This document shows, one piece after another, positions 34,826 through 43,351 of a DNA stretch of 64,000 nucleotides. This stretch comes from Taibaiella koreensis (lineage in GTDB: Bacteria > Bacteroidota > Bacteroidia > Chitinophagales > Chitinophagaceae). Location: positions 930,001 to 994,000 of the forward strand of contig NZ_QVNU01000001.1 in the NCBI RefSeq assembly GCF_003545715.1, given 5' to 3'. The translations under genes were made by a program, and so were the position numbers. A model generated the notes under the pieces. The model saw nothing but the letters and a program-made list of their open reading frames with translations. It was not told the DNA's origin and did no database searches. Numbering within the stretch: position 1 is the stretch's first letter; each line of letters opens with the position of its first letter.

Positions 34826-37769
34826 GCACTGTAGTATCGCTAACCCCTGTAGCAGGCGACCAATGATAAGTGTACTCGTTGGTGCCGATAGCGACAATGG
34901 GTACAACGGCACCCTGGCAGACGGCCGTATCATTGGTGATGATATCGAGCACCCTGGGAGCAAGGTCGATATGCACCGTATCCATCGTTGAGAAACCGCA
35001 TATGCCGGGTATCGTATCCTTAACCGTTACCCAATAGCGGCTGCTGGCCGATGGATCCACAGAAACCGTCGCCAGGTTGGAAGGCCCGAAAATACCTGTA
35101 GCCGGGCCCCACTGGATCGTATTGTTGGGGGAAGGGTTATGGATAGTGACACCGATATTGATCGCCGGCTCGTGGCCACAAATCGTCGTATCCTTGACCG
35201 TTATGTTTGGTAGCTCTGTTTTAAGCACGGTAATGGTCATGTATGCCGTGTCGTCTTTGATACAGGCAGAGTCATTGTGCGCGTACAAGGTTATGGTAAA
35301 TACGCCGGTTGTCGTATAAGTATGGGTAGGCGCAGCAACAGTCTGTATAGCGCTGCCATCGCCGAAATCCCATTTAAAGGTAGTAGCCGCCGCAGCCGTT
35401 GGGCTATTGGTGGTATTCTTCATTTTAATGGTATAGGGCACGCAGCCAGTATCTTTCTTGGCAATGGCGGTATCCAGCACAAAATTGGAGATCACACCGG
35501 TGGCCTCAAAGTCAAACTTAAAGGTAATGATATCCTGGCCGGCTGATTGTTTCGTTGGCGACCATGCATTAGGCGTAATCAGCGAGGGATTTCCCCAGCC
35601 ATTGGCGGTATTGTTACAAATGGAGTGATAAACGATGCCATTAGGATCCAGTCTGTTGTTGCCCACATGGACGTGGTCGCCTGCAACACCGAAATAAGAG
35701 CCGTACAGCAGGTCCTGGAAGTTGGGCTTCAATACGCAGAACCAAAAGGGCAGCGGAGCAGCTGAAGCCGCATCGGCAGTGGTGGGCAAACCTGCGGGCG
35801 CCTGCATTCCCGTTACATAAGCATTTCCGCATATATCTACAAGGAAGCCGTCGGGGAAGTAATGTGCAAAGCCGGCGCCTGATCCTACAAGCGTCGATAG
35901 CTGTGATGTGCTCAGGTCGGGGCTGAGCCTGTCGATAAACACGTCGCCGCCACCAATGGAATAGACGCCTGTCGACACGGGATAGGGACCATCGGTACGG
36001 CCGAAGGCAAATATCCTGTCGTTCTCATCTACCTGAACCGCCACTACCTGGTCGGAGTTGGCGGTACCCATATAGGTCGAGCGCATAATGGCGCCGGTAG
36101 TAGCATTGATAATGCTCACAAAACCGTCCAGGCTACCGCCTGCGCTGGGCGCTGCGGTGGTTTTGGCCCCGGCGGTGGTCGGAAAGTCGTTGCTTTGTGT
36201 CACGCCGCCGATAACGACATTACCGGCGCTATTGAACTGGGTTGAGAAAATGCCGTCGTCCCCGGTACCGCCGAGGTAGCTGCTGTACAGCAACTGGGAG
36301 CAGGTAGGATCCAACTTGCAAATAACGCCGTCGGTAGTGCCGGCTCCGGACAGCGCTGCCTGCTGCGCGTTGGCTGTCAGCGGGAAGTCGGTAGATTTGG
36401 TATTGCTCACCAGCCATATATTTCCGGCGGCATCTGTATTGATCTCTACGGGGCTGGTGGTGTGCTGGGTGAAGTTGTCGCCATTGTTACCAAAGCCAAA
36501 ATTATTCAATCCGGTAAAGTTGAAGGTATTCGGCTCGGCGCCGGAACCGCCGATATAGGTAGCGCCGATGAGGGCCGTACCGGTGGTGTTGAAATGTGCT
36601 ACAAAAAGATCGACGATGCCTCCCAGCGTATTGTCAAAGCAACCAGGAGATGTAGGGATATTGTTCGATTGCGCGCTGCCGGCAATGATCAGCTCGCCCA
36701 GGTCATTTACCTTCATGGTGTGTACAAACTCGGGGCCTGTGGTCCCGCCATAATAAGTAGAATAAACCAGCGCAGTACCCAGCGCATTATATTTATTAAT
36801 GCCTACAATAAAATTACCTGCTGCGCTGTAAGCAGGTTGAAAAGCCGGCCCGAACGAAGTAGGCCAGCCGGCGCCACCGGCGCCGCAGCCGGCGTAGGCA
36901 TTGCCTTCGTTATCGTAGGTGGTGCTGAAGCCATAAAATCCCGAAAAACCGCCGGCGGTACCGCCGCTATAGGTAGCAAACACCAGCGTAGGATCGATCA
37001 CCAGCTCATACTGTGTATTGTATCCCTCGGGGAAGGCAAAGGTCAGCTGCCCCTTGTCCAGCACATAGCGGGAGGGTACCGGTACTTCTTTCCCGTTGAT
37101 CACCTGGTAGGAGTAAGGCGCCTGCTCGATCACCTCGTTTACCGAGGTCTTGATCTTCAGCGCGCCATCGGCGTTCAGCTCAGGCTGTACGCCGTCAAAG
37201 GTCAACTTGATCTGTGCGGCATCGGCGCCCGGCCGTACAATGATATCATATTTTAAGGCGTTTTGCTTGCTGTAGACGGCGACATCGATGTTGTTATATA
37301 CATTTTGCATCGATACCTTGCCATACAGGCCCACATTACCGGCCCATTTTGATCGGTCATTACCGATGAAATAGTTATGGTAAGTGCTTCTTTTGCTTTC
37401 CTGTTTATAGGTAATGCCGGTATTGGCACCGGCAAAGTTTACCCGGTAAGCATGGGAACGGACAACTTCTTTGCTGAGGTCTTTATGCTCCTCGCCGAGC
37501 TCATGCACACGTTCCATATCTTCTCCGCTCACATAGTTATAGACAAACCCCTGATCGGTTAAGAACAGGACACCGCCGGGCAAATTGGCCTTGAACCTGG
37601 CCTCTGTCGTCCATTGGCCTTTGTTCTCAATGAAGTCAAAACCAGGTTTTTTTTGGGAAAGTTTGGCGATCGTTTCGCTTACGGGATGCTTTACCCTGGC
37701 AAATGCCATGGCTCCGGTCAGCAAAAACAAAGACAAGAATAATGCCTTCTTATAAATATTCAGATTCAT
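33747..37769 (-). CDS. Giant T9SS type-B surface protein 2 (DUF7948, SBBP propeller, PKD)
   Basis: A 1,340-residue paralogue of the gene at 29392 with the same domain order: signal peptide (about 1-24), DUF7948-type domain (FDFIENKGQWTTEARF), SBBP-type propeller (about 275-740), PKD (FKWDFGDGS), Ig-like domains and the type-B sorting domain. The rear third is almost identical to protein 1, while the front two thirds have drifted clearly. The upstream regions of the two genes also share blocks (TTCATGTCT, then TTGC-R-CTAC about 50 bp before the start), pointing to duplication of the whole gene and later homogenisation of the 3' end. Confidence 0.85.
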   Translation of the reverse strand: MNLNIYKKALFLSLFLLTGAMAFARVKHPVSETIAKLSQKKPGFDFIENKGQWTTEARFKANLPGGVLFLTDQGFVYNYVSGEDMERVHELGEEHKDLSKEVVRSHAYRVNFAGANTGITYKQESKRSTYHNYFIGNDRSKWAGNVGLYGKVSMQNVYNNIDVAVYSKQNALKYDIIVRPGADAAQIKLTFDGVQPELNADGALKIKTSVNEVIEQAPYSYQVINGKEVPVPSRYVLDKGQLTFAFPEGYNTQYELVIDPTLVFATYSGGTAGGFSGFYGFSTTYDNEGNAYAGCGAGGAGWPTSFGPAFQPAYSAAGNFIVGINKYNALGTALVYSTYYGGTTGPEFVHTMKVNDLGELIIAGSAQSNNIPTSPGCFDNTLGGIVDLFVAHFNTTGTALIGATYIGGSGAEPNTFNFTGLNNFGFGNNGDNFTQHTTSPVEINTDAAGNIWLVSNTKSTDFPLTANAQQAALSGAGTTDGVICKLDPTCSQLLYSSYLGGTGDDGIFSTQFNSAGNVVIGGVTQSNDFPTTAGAKTTAAPSAGGSLDGFVSIINATTGAIMRSTYMGTANSDQVVAVQVDENDRIFAFGRTDGPYPVSTGVYSIGGGDVFIDRLSPDLSTSQLSTLVGSGAGFAHYFPDGFLVDICGNAYVTGMQAPAGLPTTADAASAAPLPFWFCVLKPNFQDLLYGSYFGVAGDHVHVGNNRLDPNGIVYHSICNNTANGWGNPSLITPNAWSPTKQSAGQDIITFKFDFEATGVISNFVLDTAIAKKDTGCVPYTIKMKNTTNSPTAAAATTFKWDFGDGSAIQTVAAPTHTYTTTGVFTITLYAHNDSACIKDDTAYMTITVLKTELPNITVKDTTICGHEPAINIGVTIHNPSPNNTIQWGPATGIFGPSNLATVSVDPSASSRYWVTVKDTIPGICGFSTMDTVHIDLAPRVLDIITNDTAVCQGAVVPIVAIGTNEYTYHWSPATGVSDTTVLQPVITINQPNIYTLTASYPNCPDTSVIISFDMHYIPKLDLGPDKDACQWTDVALESSITPFRNDYIYQWVPATPNLSNPNGPNTHLSADTTITYTLQVQTPIGCADQDSITLTVYPGAFGAATADTGYCPGGQAQLWATGGVSYTWSPAYGLSDSSAASPLATPLTSTDYTVLIKDVHNCADTEQVSVQVYSQAMLNLPDSVTVYPGEQYHVEPGTNCMYFTWFPPSGLSATNIADPLISPAVRTRYFVTASTEHGCMIKDSMDVLVKKTVIDMPNAFAPAGNNKVFKPAKRGIAQLKNFTIFNRWGNKVYTSANIDEGWDGTKDGKVLPMGVYIYIIEAVTDSGEIFTQEGNVTLIR

Positions 37770-37936
37770 TGATACAACTTTTTGAAAAATATGTAGCGCA
37801 ATTTAACAAAATTGTAGACATGAAACGATTGTCTTTCGGTTGGCTACTCCCGATAAAATAACCAGTTTTAATATTTCAATAACTAGTCAGGTATCGCGTG
37901 GGCCCATCTCTGCCGGGCCCGGAGCTTTTTGGCGTA

Positions 37937-37970
37937 CAAAAAATATCCCCGGTTTTCAGGCCGGGGATAT
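37937..37970 (-). terminator. Intrinsic terminator of giant paralogue 3
   Basis: A 10-bp stem (ATATCCCCGG, 37943-37952, with its complement 37961-37970) followed on the minus strand by six T. It lies about 50 bp past the stop at 38020. Confidence 0.85.
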
Positions 37971-38019
37971 ATTGGGGAAAAATTTCCTGTATTAATTTTT
38001 GCTATTTGAGTACCGTAAC

Positions 38020-41000
38020 CTAACGTAGCAAGGTTACGTTGCCTTTCTTGACAAATGGTGTGCCTTTGTCGGTTACGGCCTCAATGCTATAAACATACAC
38101 GCCCATGGGTTGCGGCTGCCCGTTGAAGGTGCCGTCCCAGCCTTCTTCAATATTGCTGCTGCTGTACACCTTGTTGCCCCAGCGGTTGTACACCGCAAAT
38201 TCCTTCAGCCTTGCGATGCCTCGTTTGGCGGGCTTGAAGAGGTTATTGGTGCCGGATGGCGCAAAGGCATTGGGCATGTCGATCACGGTCTCTTTGACCA
38301 GCACGTCGATCGAGTCGAGGATGATACATCCGGCTTCGGTGGTCGCCGTTACAAAATACCGGGTCCGTACTTCCGGCGATACCAGCGGATCGGCAACATT
38401 GGCGTGGCTGAGACCAGACGGTGGGAACCATTTGAAGTAGGATGCATTGGTGCCGGGTTCCAGGTGGTATTGCTCGCCGGGATAGATCGTAATGCTGTCG
38501 GGCATATCGATAATGGCCTGGGGATATACCCTCACACTTACTTTCTCCGTATCGAGACAGTCGTGGATGTTCTTGATCAGCACCGTATAATCGGTAGTTG
38601 TGAGCGGCGTTGCCACAGGCGTTGCCGAGGTCGCATCGGATAAGCCATAGGCCGGTGTCCAGGTATAACTTACCCCGCCGGATGCCCACAGCGGCGCTTC
38701 GCTGCCCGGGCAGTAGCCGGTATCGTTGGTAGCGGCTCCGAAGTTTCCGGGGAATACATTGATATGTACCTTGGCGCTATCGGCGCAACCGATCGGCGTT
38801 TGCACATACAGCTGGTAAGTGACGGTGGTGTCGGCCACAAAGCTGGTATTGGGTCCTGTAGGCTCGGTAAGATTAGGTGTAGCCGGTGTCCACCGGTATT
38901 GGTAGTCATTTCGGTAAGGCGTTACAGCCGATTCCAGAGCCACCTCGGTCCACTGGCATACATCCTTGTCAGGCGACAGGGTGAGCTTCGGTATCTTATG
39001 CACTTCGATCTTGTACAGCACTGTGGTGTCGGGGCAGGTCTTGTAGCGGCCCGTAAGGCTGAACAATGTGGTTTCGCTCACTGTGATCCTGGGGTTGAAA
39101 ATAGTCGAGTCGCTTACGCCTGTATTTGGGTACCAGCGGTAGCTGTAGGCTGGTGTACCGGTCGCATTGATCTGTACTGTAGCCCCGTCGCAGATTACCG
39201 TATCATTGTTCAGGATATCCAGCACACGTGGCGCAAGATCTATATGCAGGGTGTCGGTGGCCGACAAACCGCAGATGCCGGGTATCGTATCCCTTACCGT
39301 TACCCAGTACTTGTCATGAAGCGCAGGATCTACACTTGCTGCTGGTAGGTTGTTTGGACCGGAGATGCCATTGACCGGCCCCCACTGGATCGTATTATTG
39401 GGCGTGGGATTATTGATAGTAACCTTCACATCTATCGCCTGCTGGTTACTGCACAAAATGGTATCCCGCAGACTAAGGTCGGGGGTTACTACCCTCAGCA
39501 CCCTGATCTGCATGGTGGCGGTATCTTCCGTAATGCAGGTATTGGGATTGAGCGCATGCAGGGTAATCGTAAAGGTGCCGGAATCGGTATAGGTATGAGA
39601 AGGATTGGTAGCCGTTACGGTGCCGGTATTGTCGCCGAAATCCCAGATATAGCTTACCGCCGAGCTGGAAGTGTTGACCATGGTCACGGTATAGGGAGCA
39701 CAACCGGTATCGTTGACGCCGGGCGCCAGCTCAAAGTTGGACTTTACGCCGGTAGCTTCGAAATTGAATTTGAAGCTGATGATATCCTGGCTTATGTTGG
39801 GATTTTTGGTTTGCGCCCAGCTGGAAGTAGTCGTGCCCGGATAGGTGCCGTTGCTACAGCAAATAGAGTGGTACACGATGCCCTCGGGGTCCATGCGGCT
39901 CACGCCGCAGTGTGCGTGGTCGTTACCCACACCGAAATAGGAGCCGAACAGCAGCCCTGCAAAGTCGGGTTGCAATACACCGAACCAGAATGGCGCCGGG
40001 GCGGTCTGATAGGCATCGGTAGACAACGGCATTCCGGCATTGGCGTAGTAGCCGGCCACGTATACATTGCGGCAGATATCCACCAGGAAGGCCGAAGGGA
40101 AGAACTGACCGAAGCCCTGCGCGTTGCCCACCCTGGTCGACAGCAGCGATGTTGAAAGCGTAGGGTTGAGCTTATCGATGAATATATCGCCATTGTTGGC
40201 ACTTTCCCATACGCCCGGGCTTATGGGGTAAGCGCCCAGTGTACGGCCCAATACGTAGACATTGTCATCGGCATCTACCTGTACAGCAACGGCATGGTCG
40301 GTAGCCGGTGTACCCAGGTAGGTAGACCGTTCTATATTGCCGGTATAAGCATCGACAAGGGAAACGAAGCCATCCTGGCCGCCTCCCGGTGCCGCGGTAA
40401 GCATAGCACCGCTGGTAGTGGGAAAATTATTGCTGGAAGTAATGCCGCAGAGCGCCAGTTTGCCCGAGTTGGTGAATTCAAGGCTGGTAGGCGACTCATC
40501 TCCGGCGCCGCCGATATACCGGCTAAATATCAGATCGTTACAGGCGGGGTTGAGCTTGAACAGCACCACATCGATACCGCCGGAGAGCGTATTGGTAAAA
40601 GGCCCGTTGAGCGTTAACGTAACAATACTGTCGCAGCCCGACGTGGCAAAAGTATCGGTATAGGTGCCCGGTGCGATCAACACCGTTGACCCGAAAAGAT
40701 AGGTGCCGCCTGTGCAAAGGCTTTCGGTTATGTTATTGGTAATATAAGGTTTCACCGTAGCCGTTATTGTTACGACAGAGTCGCAGGTAGCGGTGGGGAA
40801 AGTCTGGATGTAGATACCTGCTGTGCTGATCGTCTGCGAACCAAATTGGTAGGTAGTGCCGGGGCACAGCGTGATGGGAAAGGCATTCAGGATATTGGGC
40901 TTTACGGTCAATTCCACGGTAACGATGCTGTCGCAGCCCGCTGTGGCAAAGGTATCGACATAAGTGCCGGCTATGGTCAGCACCTGAGAACCGAAGGGGA

Positions 41001-43188
41001 AGGAGCCGTTCACGCATATGGTGGGCGTAATGGTGTTCCGGATGTAAGGCCTTTCCTGTAGACGCAGGATAACGATACTGTCGCAAGCGGTAGTCGAAAA
41101 CGTATCCCGGTAAATACCCGGCTCATTCAATACGGCGGCGCCGAAAGTATAGCTGCTGCCGGGGCAGAAGCCCGCGGTAACCGTATGAACAGTATAAGCG
41201 CCTGTGCCCAGGTTCAGGGTCACGATGCTGTCACAGCCGCCGAAGGTCTTGAAGGTGTCGACGTATACACCCGCCGTGGTAAGCGAACTGTCGCCGAAGC
41301 GGTAGCTTCCCCCCGCACAAACGGTCTCATTCAGCGTATCGCGCAGATAGGGATTGACGGTAAGGCTCAGGGTCACGATACTGTCGCAGCCGGCGGTGGC
41401 GAAAGTATCGACATAGGTGCCCGAGGTCTTGAGCAGCGTGCCGCCGAAATTATAGGAACTGCCGGCGCAAATCGCTGCTGTCACAGCGTTGGTGATCAGT
41501 GGATTTACGCTAAGGTTCAACGTTACGATGCTGTCGCAGCCCGCAGTAGCAAAGGTATCCACATAATTGCCGGTGGCGCTTAGGATCGTTCCGCCAAAAT
41601 TATAAGTGCTGCCCTGGCAGATCGTATGATTAAAGGTATGGGTCTTGTAGGCTCCCGCTGTCAGGTGCAGGGTAACAACACTGTCGCAGGCTGCTGTAGT
41701 AAAGGTGTCTTTATAAGTGCCGGGGCTGGTCAGTACGGTAGTGCCGAAGGTATAGCTGGTGCCGGGACACAAAGTATGATACACCGTATTGGTGGTGAAA
41801 AAGCCACCGGCCTCTGTGGGAAAGTTGTTGGAGTTGGTATTGCTTACCACCCATATGTTACCGCCATTGTCGAAGGTAAGCTCCATTGGGCTGGATATGC
41901 CGGCATTGTTGTCTGTAATGGGATTGGTACCGCCAAAGTTGAAGGCTGTGGGCTCTATGTTATCACCGCCCATATAGGTTGCGCCTATCAGGTCGGTGCC
42001 GTCGCTGTTGAAGTGTGCCACAAAGAGATCGGAGGCGCCGTTCAGGGAATTGTCGTAGCAGCCGATGGTCACAGGCAGGTCAGCTGAGTTGGTACTGCCG
42101 ATCACCACGAGCTCGTTCGCATTGTTCACGCGCATGGCGTGCGGGAAATCGACACCTGCGCCGCCATAATAGGTGGAATAGATCAGGGTGCTTCCCGTGG
42201 CGTTGTACTTGTTCACGGTCACATCCCTTGCACCGCCAAAGGTTACCTGGAAAGCGCCGGCGGTAGTGGGCCAGCCCAGATGGTATGCACCGGAAGAAGC
42301 GTACATATTGCCCTGGGCGTCGTAGGTAGAGCTATAAGCATAATATCCCGATGCGAAAGGCGTGGCGCTGCCGCCGCCGCTGAAAGTGGCAAAAACAAGC
42401 ACAGGGTCGATCACCAGCGGCTGGCTTTTATCATATCCTTCCGGAAACTCGAAGCTCACTTTATTGCCGGCGACCTTGTAGCGCGATTTTACCTCTTGCT
42501 GGCGGCCGTCGATCATCTGGTAGGTATAAGGCGCCTGCTCCGTGATCTCGTTTACAGAGGTACGGATACGCAAATGTCCCTGCTCGGTAAGCACGGGCTT
42601 TACACCATCATAGCTCATCACTACCTGCGCCGCATCGGCGCCGGGAGCCACCAGTAAGTCGTACTTCATGCTGTTCTCCTTACTGTACACTACCATGTCG
42701 ATACCGTTGTAGATATTCTTTTGGGTCACTCTTCCGAATATGGATGTACCGCCGGCCCAGTGCGACCGGTCCTTACCCAGGAAGAAGTTGGCGTAATAGC
42801 TGCGTTTTTCGGTGGCATCGCTGCGTACATCGGGACGTGCGCCCTCAAACGAAACCGTATAGGCATGACCATGCACGATCTCATTATCCACATTTTTGTT
42901 CTCATCGTGCCATTGTTTATGCAGCCTGGATATTTCCTCCTGGTTGTAGTAAGTGTACGTAAAGCCGTTGTTCGTCAGGAAAACGGCGCCGCCGGGAACC
43001 TCGGCCGCATACCGGGCGCGGGCGTCCCATTGGCCTTTATTCTCAACAAAGTCCAGTCCAACCTTTTTGACATTGATTTGTCTTTGGCCTGTAGCGGGGT
43101 GGGAATGATTGCCTTTGGCAAATGCAGGAATGCCGGAGCAAAGCACAAAAAGGGTGCACAATGCATTTAGGTAAATACATTTTTTCAT
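38020..43188 (-). CDS. Giant T9SS type-B surface protein 3 with inserted tandem repeats
   Basis: A protein of about 1,722 residues, paralogous to the two genes downstream. Order: signal peptide (about 1-26), DUF7948-type domain (LDFVENKGQWDARARY), first part of the SBBP-type propeller, eight tandem repeats of about 49 residues (about 472-862), the rest of the propeller, PKD (YIWDFGDN), Ig-like domains and the type-B sorting domain (IDMPNAFAPSG to KGNVTLLR). Without the insert its length would match the paralogues. The ATG at 43188 begins the signal peptide; an upstream in-frame start at 43257 adds unlikely residues. Expected at the cell surface. Confidence 0.85.
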   Translation of the reverse strand: MKKCIYLNALCTLFVLCSGIPAFAKGNHSHPATGQRQINVKKVGLDFVENKGQWDARARYAAEVPGGAVFLTNNGFTYTYYNQEEISRLHKQWHDENKNVDNEIVHGHAYTVSFEGARPDVRSDATEKRSYYANFFLGKDRSHWAGGTSIFGRVTQKNIYNGIDMVVYSKENSMKYDLLVAPGADAAQVVMSYDGVKPVLTEQGHLRIRTSVNEITEQAPYTYQMIDGRQQEVKSRYKVAGNKVSFEFPEGYDKSQPLVIDPVLVFATFSGGGSATPFASGYYAYSSTYDAQGNMYASSGAYHLGWPTTAGAFQVTFGGARDVTVNKYNATGSTLIYSTYYGGAGVDFPHAMRVNNANELVVIGSTNSADLPVTIGCYDNSLNGASDLFVAHFNSDGTDLIGATYMGGDNIEPTAFNFGGTNPITDNNAGISSPMELTFDNGGNIWVVSNTNSNNFPTEAGGFFTTNTVYHTLCPGTSYTFGTTVLTSPGTYKDTFTTAACDSVVTLHLTAGAYKTHTFNHTICQGSTYNFGGTILSATGNYVDTFATAGCDSIVTLNLSVNPLITNAVTAAICAGSSYNFGGTLLKTSGTYVDTFATAGCDSIVTLSLTVNPYLRDTLNETVCAGGSYRFGDSSLTTAGVYVDTFKTFGGCDSIVTLNLGTGAYTVHTVTAGFCPGSSYTFGAAVLNEPGIYRDTFSTTACDSIVILRLQERPYIRNTITPTICVNGSFPFGSQVLTIAGTYVDTFATAGCDSIVTVELTVKPNILNAFPITLCPGTTYQFGSQTISTAGIYIQTFPTATCDSVVTITATVKPYITNNITESLCTGGTYLFGSTVLIAPGTYTDTFATSGCDSIVTLTLNGPFTNTLSGGIDVVLFKLNPACNDLIFSRYIGGAGDESPTSLEFTNSGKLALCGITSSNNFPTTSGAMLTAAPGGGQDGFVSLVDAYTGNIERSTYLGTPATDHAVAVQVDADDNVYVLGRTLGAYPISPGVWESANNGDIFIDKLNPTLSTSLLSTRVGNAQGFGQFFPSAFLVDICRNVYVAGYYANAGMPLSTDAYQTAPAPFWFGVLQPDFAGLLFGSYFGVGNDHAHCGVSRMDPEGIVYHSICCSNGTYPGTTTSSWAQTKNPNISQDIISFKFNFEATGVKSNFELAPGVNDTGCAPYTVTMVNTSSSAVSYIWDFGDNTGTVTATNPSHTYTDSGTFTITLHALNPNTCITEDTATMQIRVLRVVTPDLSLRDTILCSNQQAIDVKVTINNPTPNNTIQWGPVNGISGPNNLPAASVDPALHDKYWVTVRDTIPGICGLSATDTLHIDLAPRVLDILNNDTVICDGATVQINATGTPAYSYRWYPNTGVSDSTIFNPRITVSETTLFSLTGRYKTCPDTTVLYKIEVHKIPKLTLSPDKDVCQWTEVALESAVTPYRNDYQYRWTPATPNLTEPTGPNTSFVADTTVTYQLYVQTPIGCADSAKVHINVFPGNFGAATNDTGYCPGSEAPLWASGGVSYTWTPAYGLSDATSATPVATPLTTTDYTVLIKNIHDCLDTEKVSVRVYPQAIIDMPDSITIYPGEQYHLEPGTNASYFKWFPPSGLSHANVADPLVSPEVRTRYFVTATTEAGCIILDSIDVLVKETVIDMPNAFAPSGTNNLFKPAKRGIARLKEFAVYNRWGNKVYSSSNIEEGWDGTFNGQPQPMGVYVYSIEAVTDKGTPFVKKGNVTLLR
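40588..40600. repeat. Direct repeat at the 3' edge of the repeat insert
   Basis: CGTATTGGTAAAA on the plus strand. The same 9-mer CGTATTGGT, again followed by an A-rich stretch, stands at 41785, in the same orientation and 1,197 bp (399 codons) away, at the other edge of the insert. Confidence 0.5.
40603..41775 (-). repeat. Eight ~49-residue coding repeats (C-x-G...CDSIVTL)
   Basis: Eight consecutive units of about 147-153 bp within one gene. The consensus in protein is C-x-G-(S/T)-x-Y-x-FG, six to ten residues, G-x-Y-x-DTF-x-T, then CDSIVTL-x-L. Each unit has two cysteines about 30 apart, 16 in all. The units are diverged, not identical, so they are not recent copies of one another. This type of repeat is common in large secreted Bacteroidota proteins, but here it interrupts a propeller. 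Confidence 0.9.
41785..41802. repeat. Direct repeat at the 5' edge of the repeat insert
   Basis: CGTATTGGT followed by GGTGAAAAA. Partner of the repeat at 40588-40600. Confidence 0.5.
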
Positions 43189-43313
43189 GGGGCGAATGCT
43201 GTTTGTTACTATGGTTATGTCTTGGTCGCTAGGGTAGAAGACATAACGCTGAATCAATTAGTTGGGTGGCTATTGTATTTTTCAGGCGCTTTTGCCACAA
43301 TTACCGGGGGGTA

Positions 43314-43343
43314 TTGACTTTACAGGAAATTTGAATAATTTTG
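43314..43343 (+). promoter_or_regulatory. Promoter of the GH3-family gene
   Basis: TTG (43314-43316), 19 bp, then TAATTTTG (43336-43343): an exact match to the Bacteroidota TTG-N19-TAnnTTTG form, 8 bp before the ATG at 43352. Confidence 0.7.
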
Positions 43344-43351
43344 GAGCACAC

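Noticed and set aside
40603-41775. Possible CRISPR array or minisatellite
   Set aside because: The units are 147-153 bp, diverged at DNA level, and conserved as protein within one reading frame.
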